A model generated the notes under the pieces. That model had not been told where the DNA came from, did not search any database, and worked only from the letters and a program-made list of their open reading frames with translations. DNA of 19,633 bases from the NCBI GenBank assembly GCA_012514775.1, contig JAAYZQ010000045.1, forward strand, positions 1-19,633, written 5' to 3'. Source of the stretch: Anaerolineaceae bacterium (GTDB taxonomy: Bacteria; Chloroflexota; Anaerolineae; JAAYZQ01). Numbering within the stretch: the first letter of the stretch is position 1; each line of letters begins with the position of its first letter. Positions 8,370 to 15,876 of the stretch are shown piece after piece. Position numbers and translations under genes: made by a program.

Positions 8370-8398
8370 TTGCCATTTGAGCCGTGGTGCGGTATAAT
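8370..8398 (+). promoter_or_regulatory. Sigma-70 promoter for the nurA operon
   Basis: TTGCCA (8370-8375) is followed after 17 bp by a perfect TATAAT (8393-8398). Transcription would begin near 8405, leaving a leader of about 12 nt that is mostly the Shine-Dalgarno (GGGGGGAGGAG, 8405-8415 region). The promoter rules out any nurA start upstream of 8405. Confidence 0.8.
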
Positions 8399-8416
8399 GG
8401 CGCGGGGGGAGGAGCC

Positions 8417-9589
8417 ATGACGCTGGAGCTGAACAGGGTTGCAGCACAGATCGACGACATGGGCCGCGAGCTGGCCAGCCGGGCGAGACGCGATGGCCGG
8501 GCCCTGCCTGCAGCGCGGGCCCTCCTGTCGGCTTTCGCCCGCGAGTGGGATGTGCTCCGCCAGGTGGCGGCGTCGCCGGCCGGGCAGCAGCTCCGCTGCG
8601 CGTCGCCGGGGGACGAGGTCCTCGATGCCGCGTTGCCACCCCCGCCCATGCCGGCCCACGTAACCCTCGTGGCCAGCGATGGCTCGCAGATCTTTCCCGA
8701 CCGCCACGGGCTGGCCTTCTACTATGCCATCAACATCGGCAGCATCATCTACTGCCACGGCACCGGCCAGGCGCCGCGCGTGGCCACCGAGCCTCGCCTG
8801 TGTTACACCGAAGAGCAGATCTATCCCGGCGGCGACCCCATCAGCAGCGACACGGTGGGCATCCAGCGGAACCTGGCCGAGATGGAGGTGCTGGCAGACC
8901 TGTTGTTGGCGGAGGCGCCACAGGGGCCGCCCTGCCTCGGGCTGGGCGACGGGCCCCTCCTCATCTGGCTGCGGCCCGGCGACCTGCCCGAGGGACGCCG
9001 CCGGCAGATCCTGGCCGACTACCTGGGCTGCCTGGAAAAGCTGGGCAAGGCAGGGGTGCCGGTGGCCGGCTTTGTCAGCCGGCCCCACAGCGCCGAGGTC
9101 ATTGCCCTCCTCTACCTGGCGCACCTGGAGCCCGAGGCCCGCCAGGAGGTGCGCAGCCTGGCCGACACCGACTACCGCGGCCTGACCGATCGCGCCCTCT
9201 TTGGCTTCCTCGAGCCGGGGCAGCGGTCGGCCCTGTTCGTGCGGGGCACGCCCACCAACCAGGACTTTCGGGCGAGCGGCCAGGAGATCTACTTTTTTTA
9301 CCTCAACACCGGCTCGGACCTGGCCCGCGTGGAGATACCGCAGTGGGTTGCCTGCCGGCCTGCCCAGCTCGACCTGGTGCACGCCGCGGTCTATGATCAG
9401 TGCTGCTTTAACAACGGCTACCCCTACGTTCTCACGCGTGCCGACGAGCAGGCCGTCATCCAGGGCCAGGAGCGCCGCGTGTTGGAAGAGATGCTGATAC
9501 AGGCCATGATCCGGCACGGGCTGCCCCTGCCCGAGCTGTCGCGCAAGGCGCAACAGAAAAAGGTGGCCCGCTGGCGGCGCTACCCATAG
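8417..9589 (+). CDS. nurA: NurA-domain 5'-3' nuclease
   Basis: This 390-aa protein matches the NurA nuclease family, Mn-dependent 5'-3' nucleases that load onto HerA for DNA end resection. Visible family marks are VASDGSQIFP with metal-ligand candidate Asp88, LGLGDGPLLIWL with Asp178, and a C-terminal YPYVLTRADEQAVI segment corresponding to the final conserved acidic motif. The ATG at 8417 is chosen because the TATAAT box at 8393-8398 lies inside any longer in-frame version (an alternative GTG at 8384 falls before the -10 element). A strong purine-rich Shine-Dalgarno directly precedes it. It heads a run of four same-strand genes: nurA, a small HAS-barrel-like gene, herA and thyX. The pairing with herA, a known physical partner, strongly supports the call. 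Confidence 0.9.
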   Translation: MTLELNRVAAQIDDMGRELASRARRDGRALPAARALLSAFAREWDVLRQVAASPAGQQLRCASPGDEVLDAALPPPPMPAHVTLVASDGSQIFPDRHGLAFYYAINIGSIIYCHGTGQAPRVATEPRLCYTEEQIYPGGDPISSDTVGIQRNLAEMEVLADLLLAEAPQGPPCLGLGDGPLLIWLRPGDLPEGRRRQILADYLGCLEKLGKAGVPVAGFVSRPHSAEVIALLYLAHLEPEARQEVRSLADTDYRGLTDRALFGFLEPGQRSALFVRGTPTNQDFRASGQEIYFFYLNTGSDLARVEIPQWVACRPAQLDLVHAAVYDQCCFNNGYPYVLTRADEQAVIQGQERRVLEEMLIQAMIRHGLPLPELSRKAQQKKVARWRRYP

Positions 9590-9625
9590 CGTGTTTTTCG
9601 AGATCGGCCCGGGAGGAAGAGAACC

Positions 9626-10222
9626 ATGGGATTGATGGTGGGACGCATCGTGCGCTCCAGCACGACGCGTTTTGCGGTGGGCTGCGAGACGCTCCAGTCG
9701 GAGGTTCCTGCCTTTGGCTGCCTGGTCAAGGTCCGCGCCCTGGATCACGAGGTCTACGGCCTGATCTATGACGTGCGCGTGGAGGACGACCCCTACGTCC
9801 GCCAGCTCGCCGTGGTCCCCGACAGCCGGCCGGAGGTCATCGAGGACCAGCGGCGCAACCGGCAGGTGCCCATCGAGGTGGCCGTCCTTGTGATTGGCTA
9901 CCGCCACAATGGACAGATCTATCACCGGCTGCCGCCCCAGCCGCCCATCAGCCTGGACGTCATCCTCACCTGCGACGGCGACGAGCTGGTCGAGTTCACC
10001 CAACACCTGGACTATTTCCGCCTTGTCCTCGACAATCGCGACCTGCCCGCTGACGAGTTGCTGGCGGCCAACCTGCGCCGGGCAGCGCAGGCGCGAGACC
10101 CGAACCTCAGGCCGGGCGGTCCCGGGTACGAGTTCCTGGTGGACGCCGGCCGCGAGCTGGCCCGCCTCCTGGCCGCGGACCCGCCGCGCCTCGATGGCCT
10201 GCTGCGCAGGCTTCGCCCGTGA
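9626..10222 (+). CDS. Small HAS-barrel-like protein between nurA and herA
   Basis: This 198-aa soluble protein starts at ATG 9626 behind a GGGAGG Shine-Dalgarno. Its first ~60 residues (VGRIVRSSTTRFAVGCE, then FGCLVKVR and VYGLIYDVRVEDD) follow the same beta pattern as the N-terminal HAS barrel of the HerA encoded next door: G-IV--S-[ST]RFAV, then G--V-VR, then -G-I-DV. The HAS (HerA-ATP synthase) barrel makes the collar of HerA that contacts NurA. This protein therefore looks like a free-standing barrel plus a C-terminal part of about 110 residues that I do not recognise, which contains an Arg-rich helical end. There is no ATPase motif, signal peptide or membrane segment. Its place between nurA and herA (36 nt after nurA) suggests an adaptor or modulator of the HerA-NurA complex; this role is inference. 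Confidence 0.7.
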   Translation: MGLMVGRIVRSSTTRFAVGCETLQSEVPAFGCLVKVRALDHEVYGLIYDVRVEDDPYVRQLAVVPDSRPEVIEDQRRNRQVPIEVAVLVIGYRHNGQIYHRLPPQPPISLDVILTCDGDELVEFTQHLDYFRLVLDNRDLPADELLAANLRRAAQARDPNLRPGGPGYEFLVDAGRELARLLAADPPRLDGLLRRLRP

Positions 10223-10453
10223 CGGCTGCCTGGATGTCGCCTGGGCTTACAGAGAATTGAACCCGTGGGGAGAGCGCGGCGTTGGAGACGCAAAGGGCAG
10301 AACTGAGCGGCGCGGCAAAATCGGTTGTTTTCCACATCCGTTGTTGTCTTGTTGGCAGAACAGGACAGCGGATTTGGAATAGAGCGAATGGTGCGCGCGT
10401 GGGGGCCCATGGCGGTGCGCTCGCGTCCCTACGGATGGCAAAGTAGGAGCATG
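10223..10453 (+). other. 231-bp non-coding spacer before herA, possible weak internal promoter
   Basis: This is the longest spacer in the nurA-thyX run. It includes TTGGCA (10352-10357), 17 bp, then TGGAAT (10375-10380). The latter lacks the nearly invariant second-position A of a -10 box, so it is only a weak promoter candidate. The herA frame is open back to an ATG at 10325, but that stretch has no family similarity. No tRNA-like fold, long inverted repeat or terminator could be identified. Confidence 0.35.
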
Positions 10454-12205
10454 ATGGACCAAGAAAACGAGCTGGATCGATTTATATCGCAGCCGCGCCC
10501 GGCCCGGCCCTCGCCCGAGGCCCTGGCCGAGGCCCGGCGCCTGGGCATCGTCGTCGCCGGCAGCCTGAGCCGGGGGCTGGCCGTCAAGCTGGATCGCAGC
10601 ACCGTGGTCGAAGGCATGGCCGTCGGCCGCTACGTCGTCATCCGCGGCCAGACCGGCCGGCGCTTTTTCTCCATCATCACCGACGTCGCCCTCGACAGCA
10701 CCAATCCGGCCATCGAGAAGTCGCCGCCCGACACGACGGACGAGTTCCTGTCCAGGGTCTATCAGGGCACCAGCACCTTCGGCCGCCTGGATGTGTCGCC
10801 CATGCTCGTCCTGGACCCGCCCGGCGAGGCGGGCGACGGCCGGGAGGCGGGGGTCGAGCCCCGGCCGGTCAAGACTGTGCCTGCCCACTTTTCACCGGTC
10901 TACGAGGCCACGGAGGAGGACGTGGACCGTGTCTTTGGCGCCGAAGGAGAGGGCCACTTTTACGTGGGCACCCCCCTGGACATGGAGAACGTGCGGGTGC
11001 ACCTGGACCTCCAGCGCCTGGTCGAAAGGTCCAGCGGCGTGTTTGGCAAGAGTGGCACGGGCAAGACCTTCCTGACGCGCACGCTCCTGGCCGGCATCAT
11101 CAAGCAGCGAACGGCCGTCAACCTCATCTTTGACATGCACAACGAGTACGGCTGGGAGACCCAGGGTGAGGGCTACAGGGTCAAGGGCCTGCGCCAGTTG
11201 TTCCCCGGCGGCCAGGTGAGCGTCATGACCCTGGACCCGGAGTCGTCGCAGCGCCGGAAAAGCAAGGTCGACTTTACCGTGCGCATCGGCTATAACCAGA
11301 TCGAGCCAGAGGACGTGGAGATGCTGGGCGGCCTCATGGGCCTCACCGAGACGCAGGTGGGCGCGCTGTTCTACCTGCGGCGGCGCCTGGGCAACGCGTG
11401 GATCGAGAAGCTGCTGGCCGAAGGCGAAGCGGACGACGCCAGCGAGGGACCCACGGAGCTCGACACGCTGCTGGAGGAGGGCAAGCTCCACGGCGGCACC
11501 CTGGGCGCCATTCAGCGCCGCCTGGGCCTCTTCCGTCGGTTCGATTTCCTGGTGCCCCGCGCCCACGAGGACGTGGTGGGCAAGATCATGGAGTACCTGG
11601 ACCGCGAGGTCAACGTCGTCCTCGAATTTGGCCGCTACGGCAGCCACCTGGAGGCCTATATCCTGGTGGCCAACTATCTCACCCGCCGCATCCACGAGCG
11701 CTACGTGAAGCGCAAGGAGGCCGCCCTGGGTAACCAGGCTGCCGAGCCCAAGGCGCTGGTTATCACCATCGAGGAGGCGCACAAGTTCCTGGACCCGGCC
11801 ATTGCCCGCCAGACCATCTTTGGCACCATCGCCCGGGAGCTGCGCAAGTACAACGTCACCCTTCTCGTCGTCGACCAGCGGCCCAGCGGCATCGACGAGG
11901 AGGTCATGAGCCAGATCGGCACCCGCGTCACGGCCCTCCTGGACAACGAGGCCGACATCCGCGCCGTCCTGACGGGCGTCTCGGGGGCAAGCGAGCTGCG
12001 CCAGGTTCTGGCCCGGCTGGACACCAGGCAGCAAGCCCTCATCCTGGGCCACGCCGTGCCCATGCCCGTCGTCGTCCAGGCCCGGCCCTACGGGCCGGAG
12101 CTCTATGCCGAGGTGGGTTACGTGGATGACGAGGCGCTGAAAACAAGGATGGCCCGCAACGTGCAAATGCTGCAGGGCGAGGACGACTTTGAGGGATTCG
12201 ACTGA
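10454..12205 (+). CDS. herA: HerA-type hexameric DNA translocase/helicase
   Basis: This 583-aa HerA/FtsK-superfamily ATPase drives DNA end processing with NurA. The N-terminal HAS barrel (about 28-80: LGIVVAGSLSRGLAVKLD, YVVIRG, IITDVALD) is followed by the RecA-like motor. Walker A, GKSGTGKT, is at 198-205. Walker B, LVITIEEAH, with the HerA-type acidic pair is at 435-443. DQRPSGI follows at 474-480. SQIGTRVTALL at 486-496 is the sensor/arginine-finger region, with a helical insertion between the motifs. Two adjacent ATGs (10451, 10454) follow AGGAG at 10445-10449; 10454 has the better spacing and is chosen. The open frame extends upstream to 10325, but those residues look random. It is 19 nt from thyX. 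HerA is archaeal-type but widespread in some bacteria, including Chloroflexota. No defence-type effector such as a Sir2 or nuclease toxin is present nearby. Confidence 0.93.
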   Translation: MDQENELDRFISQPRPARPSPEALAEARRLGIVVAGSLSRGLAVKLDRSTVVEGMAVGRYVVIRGQTGRRFFSIITDVALDSTNPAIEKSPPDTTDEFLSRVYQGTSTFGRLDVSPMLVLDPPGEAGDGREAGVEPRPVKTVPAHFSPVYEATEEDVDRVFGAEGEGHFYVGTPLDMENVRVHLDLQRLVERSSGVFGKSGTGKTFLTRTLLAGIIKQRTAVNLIFDMHNEYGWETQGEGYRVKGLRQLFPGGQVSVMTLDPESSQRRKSKVDFTVRIGYNQIEPEDVEMLGGLMGLTETQVGALFYLRRRLGNAWIEKLLAEGEADDASEGPTELDTLLEEGKLHGGTLGAIQRRLGLFRRFDFLVPRAHEDVVGKIMEYLDREVNVVLEFGRYGSHLEAYILVANYLTRRIHERYVKRKEAALGNQAAEPKALVITIEEAHKFLDPAIARQTIFGTIARELRKYNVTLLVVDQRPSGIDEEVMSQIGTRVTALLDNEADIRAVLTGVSGASELRQVLARLDTRQQALILGHAVPMPVVVQARPYGPELYAEVGYVDDEALKTRMARNVQMLQGEDDFEGFD

Positions 12206-12224
12206 AAGGGGAGCAGGAGCGACG

Positions 12225-12836
12225 ATGCAGGTCGAGATCATTGCACTGACGAATTACCTTACCGGTGAGGGAGGGCCCGAAGGCCTCCTGGAGCACGCGG
12301 GGCGCACGTGCTACCGCAGCCTGGGCCGGGGCCAGCCCGGCAAGTTTCTCCAGGCGCGCATTCGGGAGGGACACGAGTCGCTGGTGGAGCACGCCTCGGT
12401 GACCTTTGAGATCAGCGGCATCTCGCGGGCTTGTTCCCACCAGCTCGTGCGCCATCGCATCGCTTCCTATTCTCAGGAGAGCCAGCGCTACGTGGCCATG
12501 GAGGCGCCCGAGCTTATCGTGCCGCCCGCCATCCGGGAGAACCCGGAGGCCCTGGCTGCCTGGGACGAGTTCATGGCCCGGGTGCCCGAGACCTATCGCC
12601 GCCTGCGCAAGGCGGGCGTGCGCAAGGAGGATGCCCGCTTTATCCTGCCCAACGCCGCCGCCACGCGCATCGTCGTAACCATGAACTTTCGCTCGCTGCG
12701 CCATTTTTTCGCCGTGCGCTGTGAGCGGGCCGCGCAGTGGGAGATCCGGGCGCTGGCCCTGGAGATGCTGCGCCAGGTGTACGCCGTGGCCCCCGCTGCC
12801 TTTGAGGACCTTTACCTTCAATTTCTGGGAACTTAA
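12225..12836 (+). CDS. thyX: Flavin-dependent thymidylate synthase
   Basis: The 203-aa enzyme makes dTMP from dUMP using methylene-tetrahydrofolate, FAD and NADPH. The ThyX signature RHRxxSxxxxSxRY is read as RHRIASYSQESQRY at 76-89. The C-terminal LRSLRHFF-like motif (FRSLRHFFAVRCERAAQWEIR) supplies the substrate-binding and catalytic arginine. The ATG at 12225 follows AGGAG (12215-12219) with 5-nt spacing; the frame is open upstream to an ATG at 12189 inside herA, which is not used by the family. It is the last gene of the nurA run, 19 nt after herA, so dTMP supply may be co-expressed with the DNA-processing proteins. A new promoter follows it. Length is at the short end of the usual 200-250 aa range, but all motifs are present. 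Confidence 0.95.
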   Translation: MQVEIIALTNYLTGEGGPEGLLEHAGRTCYRSLGRGQPGKFLQARIREGHESLVEHASVTFEISGISRACSHQLVRHRIASYSQESQRYVAMEAPELIVPPAIRENPEALAAWDEFMARVPETYRRLRKAGVRKEDARFILPNAAATRIVVTMNFRSLRHFFAVRCERAAQWEIRALALEMLRQVYAVAPAAFEDLYLQFLGT

Positions 12837-12840
12837 TCTC

Positions 12841-12860
12841 GGTCTGCACTGGTTTGCACT
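12841..12860. repeat. Tandem 10-bp repeat at the -35 region
   Basis: GGTCTGCACT (12841-12850) is followed immediately by GGTTTGCACT (12851-12860), two copies differing at one base. The second copy contains the -35 hexamer of the next promoter. Spacing of one helical turn is typical of a regulator binding site, though a chance duplication cannot be excluded. Confidence 0.45.
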
Positions 12861-12881
12861 TTGCGAAGCTCGTGGTATAAT
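12854..12881 (+). promoter_or_regulatory. Sigma-70 promoter for the clamp-like gene
   Basis: TTGCAC (12854-12859), a 16-bp spacer and a perfect TATAAT (12876-12881) lie 50 bp before the start codon. The 11-base core GGTATAATGGC is identical to that at the nurA promoter (8391-8401). Confidence 0.75.
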
Positions 12882-12930
12882 GGCACGGAAGCTTCGCGCT
12901 TGATCCAGCCAACCCAACGTGGAGGGCGCA

Positions 12931-13734
12931 ATGCCGCGACAGGCTCCGGCGACAGCCCAGTTTTCGCTGGATGGCCAGACGCTGTGGAAAGGCGTCCGGC
13001 ACGTGTCGGCATGCACCGACGAGCCCATCCTGAGCATTGCCCATGGTCACAACCTGACGCTGGTCGTCTTTCGCGAAGCGCGGCTGGTCATCTCCTGGCA
13101 CTTTTCCCTGTCCCCGGGCGTCGAACCGTCGGCTGTCTTTGGCATCCCGCCCATGATCGCCAGTCACATGTGCAAGAGTGCCCCGCCGGTGTCGCGCCTG
13201 GCGCGAATGACGGTCCACGGCAGCGACGTGAGCTTGAGCGCCGACGACGCGGACGGGTCCTTTGAGCTGCGCTGGCGCTTCGAGATCGCGCAGTTCCCCG
13301 CGCCGCCCGAGCTCTACCGGCTGCTGCCGGCCCCGCCGGCAGCCGTCGCCCTGCATCACCTGGAGGTTGCCGATGCCATCCTGGGCGCTGCCGCCAGGCT
13401 GATGGCCCTGGAGGTGGAGCGGCAGCTCCACCGCAGCAAGCTGGCCGTCCTCGTGGGCATGCATGGTGACCGGTTGGTCATCGACGGCCGGGAGGTAGGC
13501 AAGGAACCGCCCGGCTTCTACCACTTTGATCCACGCCTCGTCACCCGCGCCCTGGAGTTCTTGAGCTCCGATCGGATCGAGGTCGGCCTCACGCCCCTGG
13601 ACCCGCAGCGCGCCTTCTTGTCGCTCGTCGACCGGCAGCCGGATCACACGTTGCACTGTGCTCTGCTGTCGCTGGGCCTCGACACCCAGCGCCTCATCGC
13701 ACCGGGGCGCGGCATGGTTGCGCGCCGCACGTGA
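12931..13734 (+). CDS. Unknown 267-aa protein, possible two-domain sliding-clamp-like fold
   Basis: No family is certain. The ATG at 12931 follows GGAGG (12921-12925); a GTG at 12919 overlaps that site and is not used. The protein is soluble, with no signal peptide or membrane segment. Its layout recalls DnaN/PCNA-type clamp domains repeated twice. Domain 1 (about 8-125) reads FSLDGQTLWKGVRHVS, then EPILS, NLTLVV, then a buried hydrophobic helix (FGIPPMIASHM), then VSLSADDADGSFELRW and a FPAPPEL segment like the FP-E/P junction of bacterial clamps. Domain 2 (about 140-250) has an amphipathic helix, RLVIDGREV, then FHFDP-like RLVTRALEFLSSDRIEVGL, resembling the last domain of DnaN. At 267 aa it is PCNA-sized, not DnaN-sized (~370). 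It follows the HerA-NurA-ThyX run, which fits a DNA-linked role. This is a hand-made pattern match only and could be wrong. Confidence 0.6.
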   Translation: MPRQAPATAQFSLDGQTLWKGVRHVSACTDEPILSIAHGHNLTLVVFREARLVISWHFSLSPGVEPSAVFGIPPMIASHMCKSAPPVSRLARMTVHGSDVSLSADDADGSFELRWRFEIAQFPAPPELYRLLPAPPAAVALHHLEVADAILGAAARLMALEVERQLHRSKLAVLVGMHGDRLVIDGREVGKEPPGFYHFDPRLVTRALEFLSSDRIEVGLTPLDPQRAFLSLVDRQPDHTLHCALLSLGLDTQRLIAPGRGMVARRT

Positions 13735-13782
13735 TGTCCTGCGGTTCCAAAGTTTCAACAGCGTCAACATGGAGGTAGCCCA

Positions 13783-15876
13783 ATGCTGCAACGAACCTGG
13801 CCTTGCTGTTCTCGGCGCGAACGTGGATGGCTTATCGTCATCGCCCTGCTGCTGACCCTGCTTCCGGGCCTGGCTGCCCCGCCGGTGGCTTCCGCCCAGG
13901 ATGGAGCGTGGACCGTCGAGTGTGTCGACTGCCCGCAGTCCTTTGCCTACATGACCGACCGCAGCCTGCGGTTGGACGCCGGCGGCCACCCGCACATCGC
14001 CTACGGCGAAAACGGGCTGCGCTATGCCTGGCACGATGGCACCGCCTGGCATTACGAGGTGGTCGACCCCGCGCCCTGGACCGGCAGCTATGCTTCCCTG
14101 GTCCTCGACACCGACGGCCAGCCCCACGTCGCCTACCAGGATAGTTCCAACCTGGACCTGAAGTACGCCAGCAGGAGTGATTCCGGCTGGCAGGTGGAGA
14201 CCGTCCACAGCGAAGGAGACGTCGGCTATTACGCGTCCCTGGACCTGGACGCCGATGGTCACCCGCACATCAGTCACGCTTACGCCATGGGCTCGGTGTG
14301 GTACGCCACCAGGGACGAGCAGGGCTGGCACATGGAGAATCCGGGGCCGGGCCACGAGGCCGGCGACACGTCGCTGGCCGTCGATGCCCAGGGCTATCCC
14401 CACATCGTTTTCCACAACGACGATACCGGCGCCCTGCAATACCTCTACAAGGATGCCGGCGGCTGGAACCTCTCCGACCTGGCCGGCGCCGCCTACACGG
14501 GCGCGTCCCTCTCCATGGCCCTCGACACGGCCGGCGAATTGCACATCAGCTACTATGACGAGAACGGCTCGGCCCTCAAATATTATCACGGGGGAATTTC
14601 CACCGTGGTGGACAGCGATCCGGACACCATCTGGGGCCATAGCTCCATCGCGCTGAACGCCGCGGGCCGGCCGCGCATCACCTACCGCGACGAGATAAAC
14701 GGCGGCCTGAAGTTCGCCCACGACGACGGCAGCGGCTGGCAGACCGAGAGCCTTGATCCCGGGCCCGACGCCGGCTATTTTAGCTCGCTGGCCCTCGACG
14801 CCTCCGGCCGGGCGCGCGTCAGCTACATGGACGGCGGCGCCCTCAAGTACGCGGCCCAGGACGGGTACAGTTGGACTATTGTCGTGATCGATCGGGCCGC
14901 CCGAACGGGAGGGTGGAGCTCCCTGGCCCTCGACGCTGCCGATGGTGCGCACATCGCCTACCAGGAGTCCCTCTCTCGCGATCTGCTCTACGCCTACAAG
15001 AGCTCGTCGGGGTCCGAGTGGCTGCAAACAACCGTGGACGAGACAGGCAGTACCGGCTGGTTGCCGTCCATCGACGTGGACAGCAGCGGGCAGCCGTATA
15101 TCGGCTACTTGGACGCCACGAACAGTGTAGTGAAGGTGGCCCGGCCCGGTGCCCGCGCCGGGGAGTGGACCATCGAAGAGGTTGCCCCACACCCACAGGT
15201 CACCGCGTACCTTTCCCTGGCCGTCGACGGCGAGGATCGCCCACACATCGTCTACCGGGGCCTGCACGGGCTGGAGTATGCCTACCGGGAGGCGAGCGGT
15301 TGGATCACCGAGACGCTGGGCACCGAGGGACTCGTTGGCCAGTTTCCACACCTTGCCCTCGATGGCAGCGGCCGGGCATACGTGCTTTACCTGGACACTA
15401 CAAATTGGGATTCTATCTTCTTGAAGCTGGCCTACAAGGACGGGAGCACCTGGCACATTGTCGCGGTCGAGAGCCTGGGCATGGCTTTGGGCGGCCTGGG
15501 CCTGGCCCTTGACAGCAATGGCGTGCCGCACATCGCCTACCTCCGATCCGGGCCGTCTGGTGCGCCCCACGCGCTCGTCTATGGCCACCGCCAGGGCAAC
15601 GGGTGGTACCTGGAAGTGGTGGACGCCGAGGGCACGTCTCCCTCCCTGGCCCTGGACACCCGCGACCGGCCGCGCATTGGCTACGGCACCAAGGTTGCGT
15701 ATGGCAGCGCCGGGGGATGGCGCCTTCACAGCCTGCCCGAGGAGGTGGGGCTGGTTCGCTCCCTGGCGCTGGATCAGCACGGGAGGGCCCACCTGACGCT
15801 TGGCGACACGTATGCGCTGCGCTATGCAACGGGCGTCCCGTACCGCGTACATCTGCCGCTGGTGATCGGCCATTAA
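13783..15876 (+). CDS. Secreted 14-repeat beta-propeller protein with LPLV-type C-terminus
   Basis: This 697-aa protein starts at ATG 13783, six nt after GGAGGT (13771-13776). Its Sec signal peptide has a basic start (RRERGW), a hydrophobic core at about 17-31 and likely cleavage after ASA at about 38. The mature part consists of about 14 repeats of ~45 residues built on S-LALD--G-PHI-Y----- followed by a -LKYA----GW----V strand. They begin at the SLRLDAGGHPHIAY unit and end at SLALDQHGRAHLTL. Fourteen units would suit two seven-bladed propellers. The extreme C-terminus, YRVHLPLVIGH (687-697), resembles the short tail found at the ends of many secreted Chloroflexota proteins. Repeats of this type bind ligands or other proteins; no catalytic residues are evident. 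It lies 48 nt after the clamp-like gene, with no clear own promoter. Confidence 0.85.
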   Translation: MLQRTWPCCSRRERGWLIVIALLLTLLPGLAAPPVASAQDGAWTVECVDCPQSFAYMTDRSLRLDAGGHPHIAYGENGLRYAWHDGTAWHYEVVDPAPWTGSYASLVLDTDGQPHVAYQDSSNLDLKYASRSDSGWQVETVHSEGDVGYYASLDLDADGHPHISHAYAMGSVWYATRDEQGWHMENPGPGHEAGDTSLAVDAQGYPHIVFHNDDTGALQYLYKDAGGWNLSDLAGAAYTGASLSMALDTAGELHISYYDENGSALKYYHGGISTVVDSDPDTIWGHSSIALNAAGRPRITYRDEINGGLKFAHDDGSGWQTESLDPGPDAGYFSSLALDASGRARVSYMDGGALKYAAQDGYSWTIVVIDRAARTGGWSSLALDAADGAHIAYQESLSRDLLYAYKSSSGSEWLQTTVDETGSTGWLPSIDVDSSGQPYIGYLDATNSVVKVARPGARAGEWTIEEVAPHPQVTAYLSLAVDGEDRPHIVYRGLHGLEYAYREASGWITETLGTEGLVGQFPHLALDGSGRAYVLYLDTTNWDSIFLKLAYKDGSTWHIVAVESLGMALGGLGLALDSNGVPHIAYLRSGPSGAPHALVYGHRQGNGWYLEVVDAEGTSPSLALDTRDRPRIGYGTKVAYGSAGGWRLHSLPEEVGLVRSLALDQHGRAHLTLGDTYALRYATGVPYRVHLPLVIGH

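Noticed and set aside
8288..10006. A 572-codon minus-strand frame opposite nurA
   Set aside because: It covers the nurA and xpt promoters and the nurA coding region, has no recognisable domain, and is a shadow of GC-rich third positions. The same holds for long plus-strand frames opposite hyuA/hyuB (1632-3221 and 3239-4795).
10325..10453. Upstream extension of herA to the ATG at 10325
   Set aside because: The extra residues have no HerA similarity, and the ATG pair at 10451/10454 has AGGAG directly upstream and is followed by the conserved HAS barrel.
8417..12205. HerA-NurA as an antiphage defence island
   Set aside because: No Sir2, DUF4297-type or other effector gene is adjacent, no mobility genes are seen, and the flanking genes are housekeeping (xpt, guaA, thyX).
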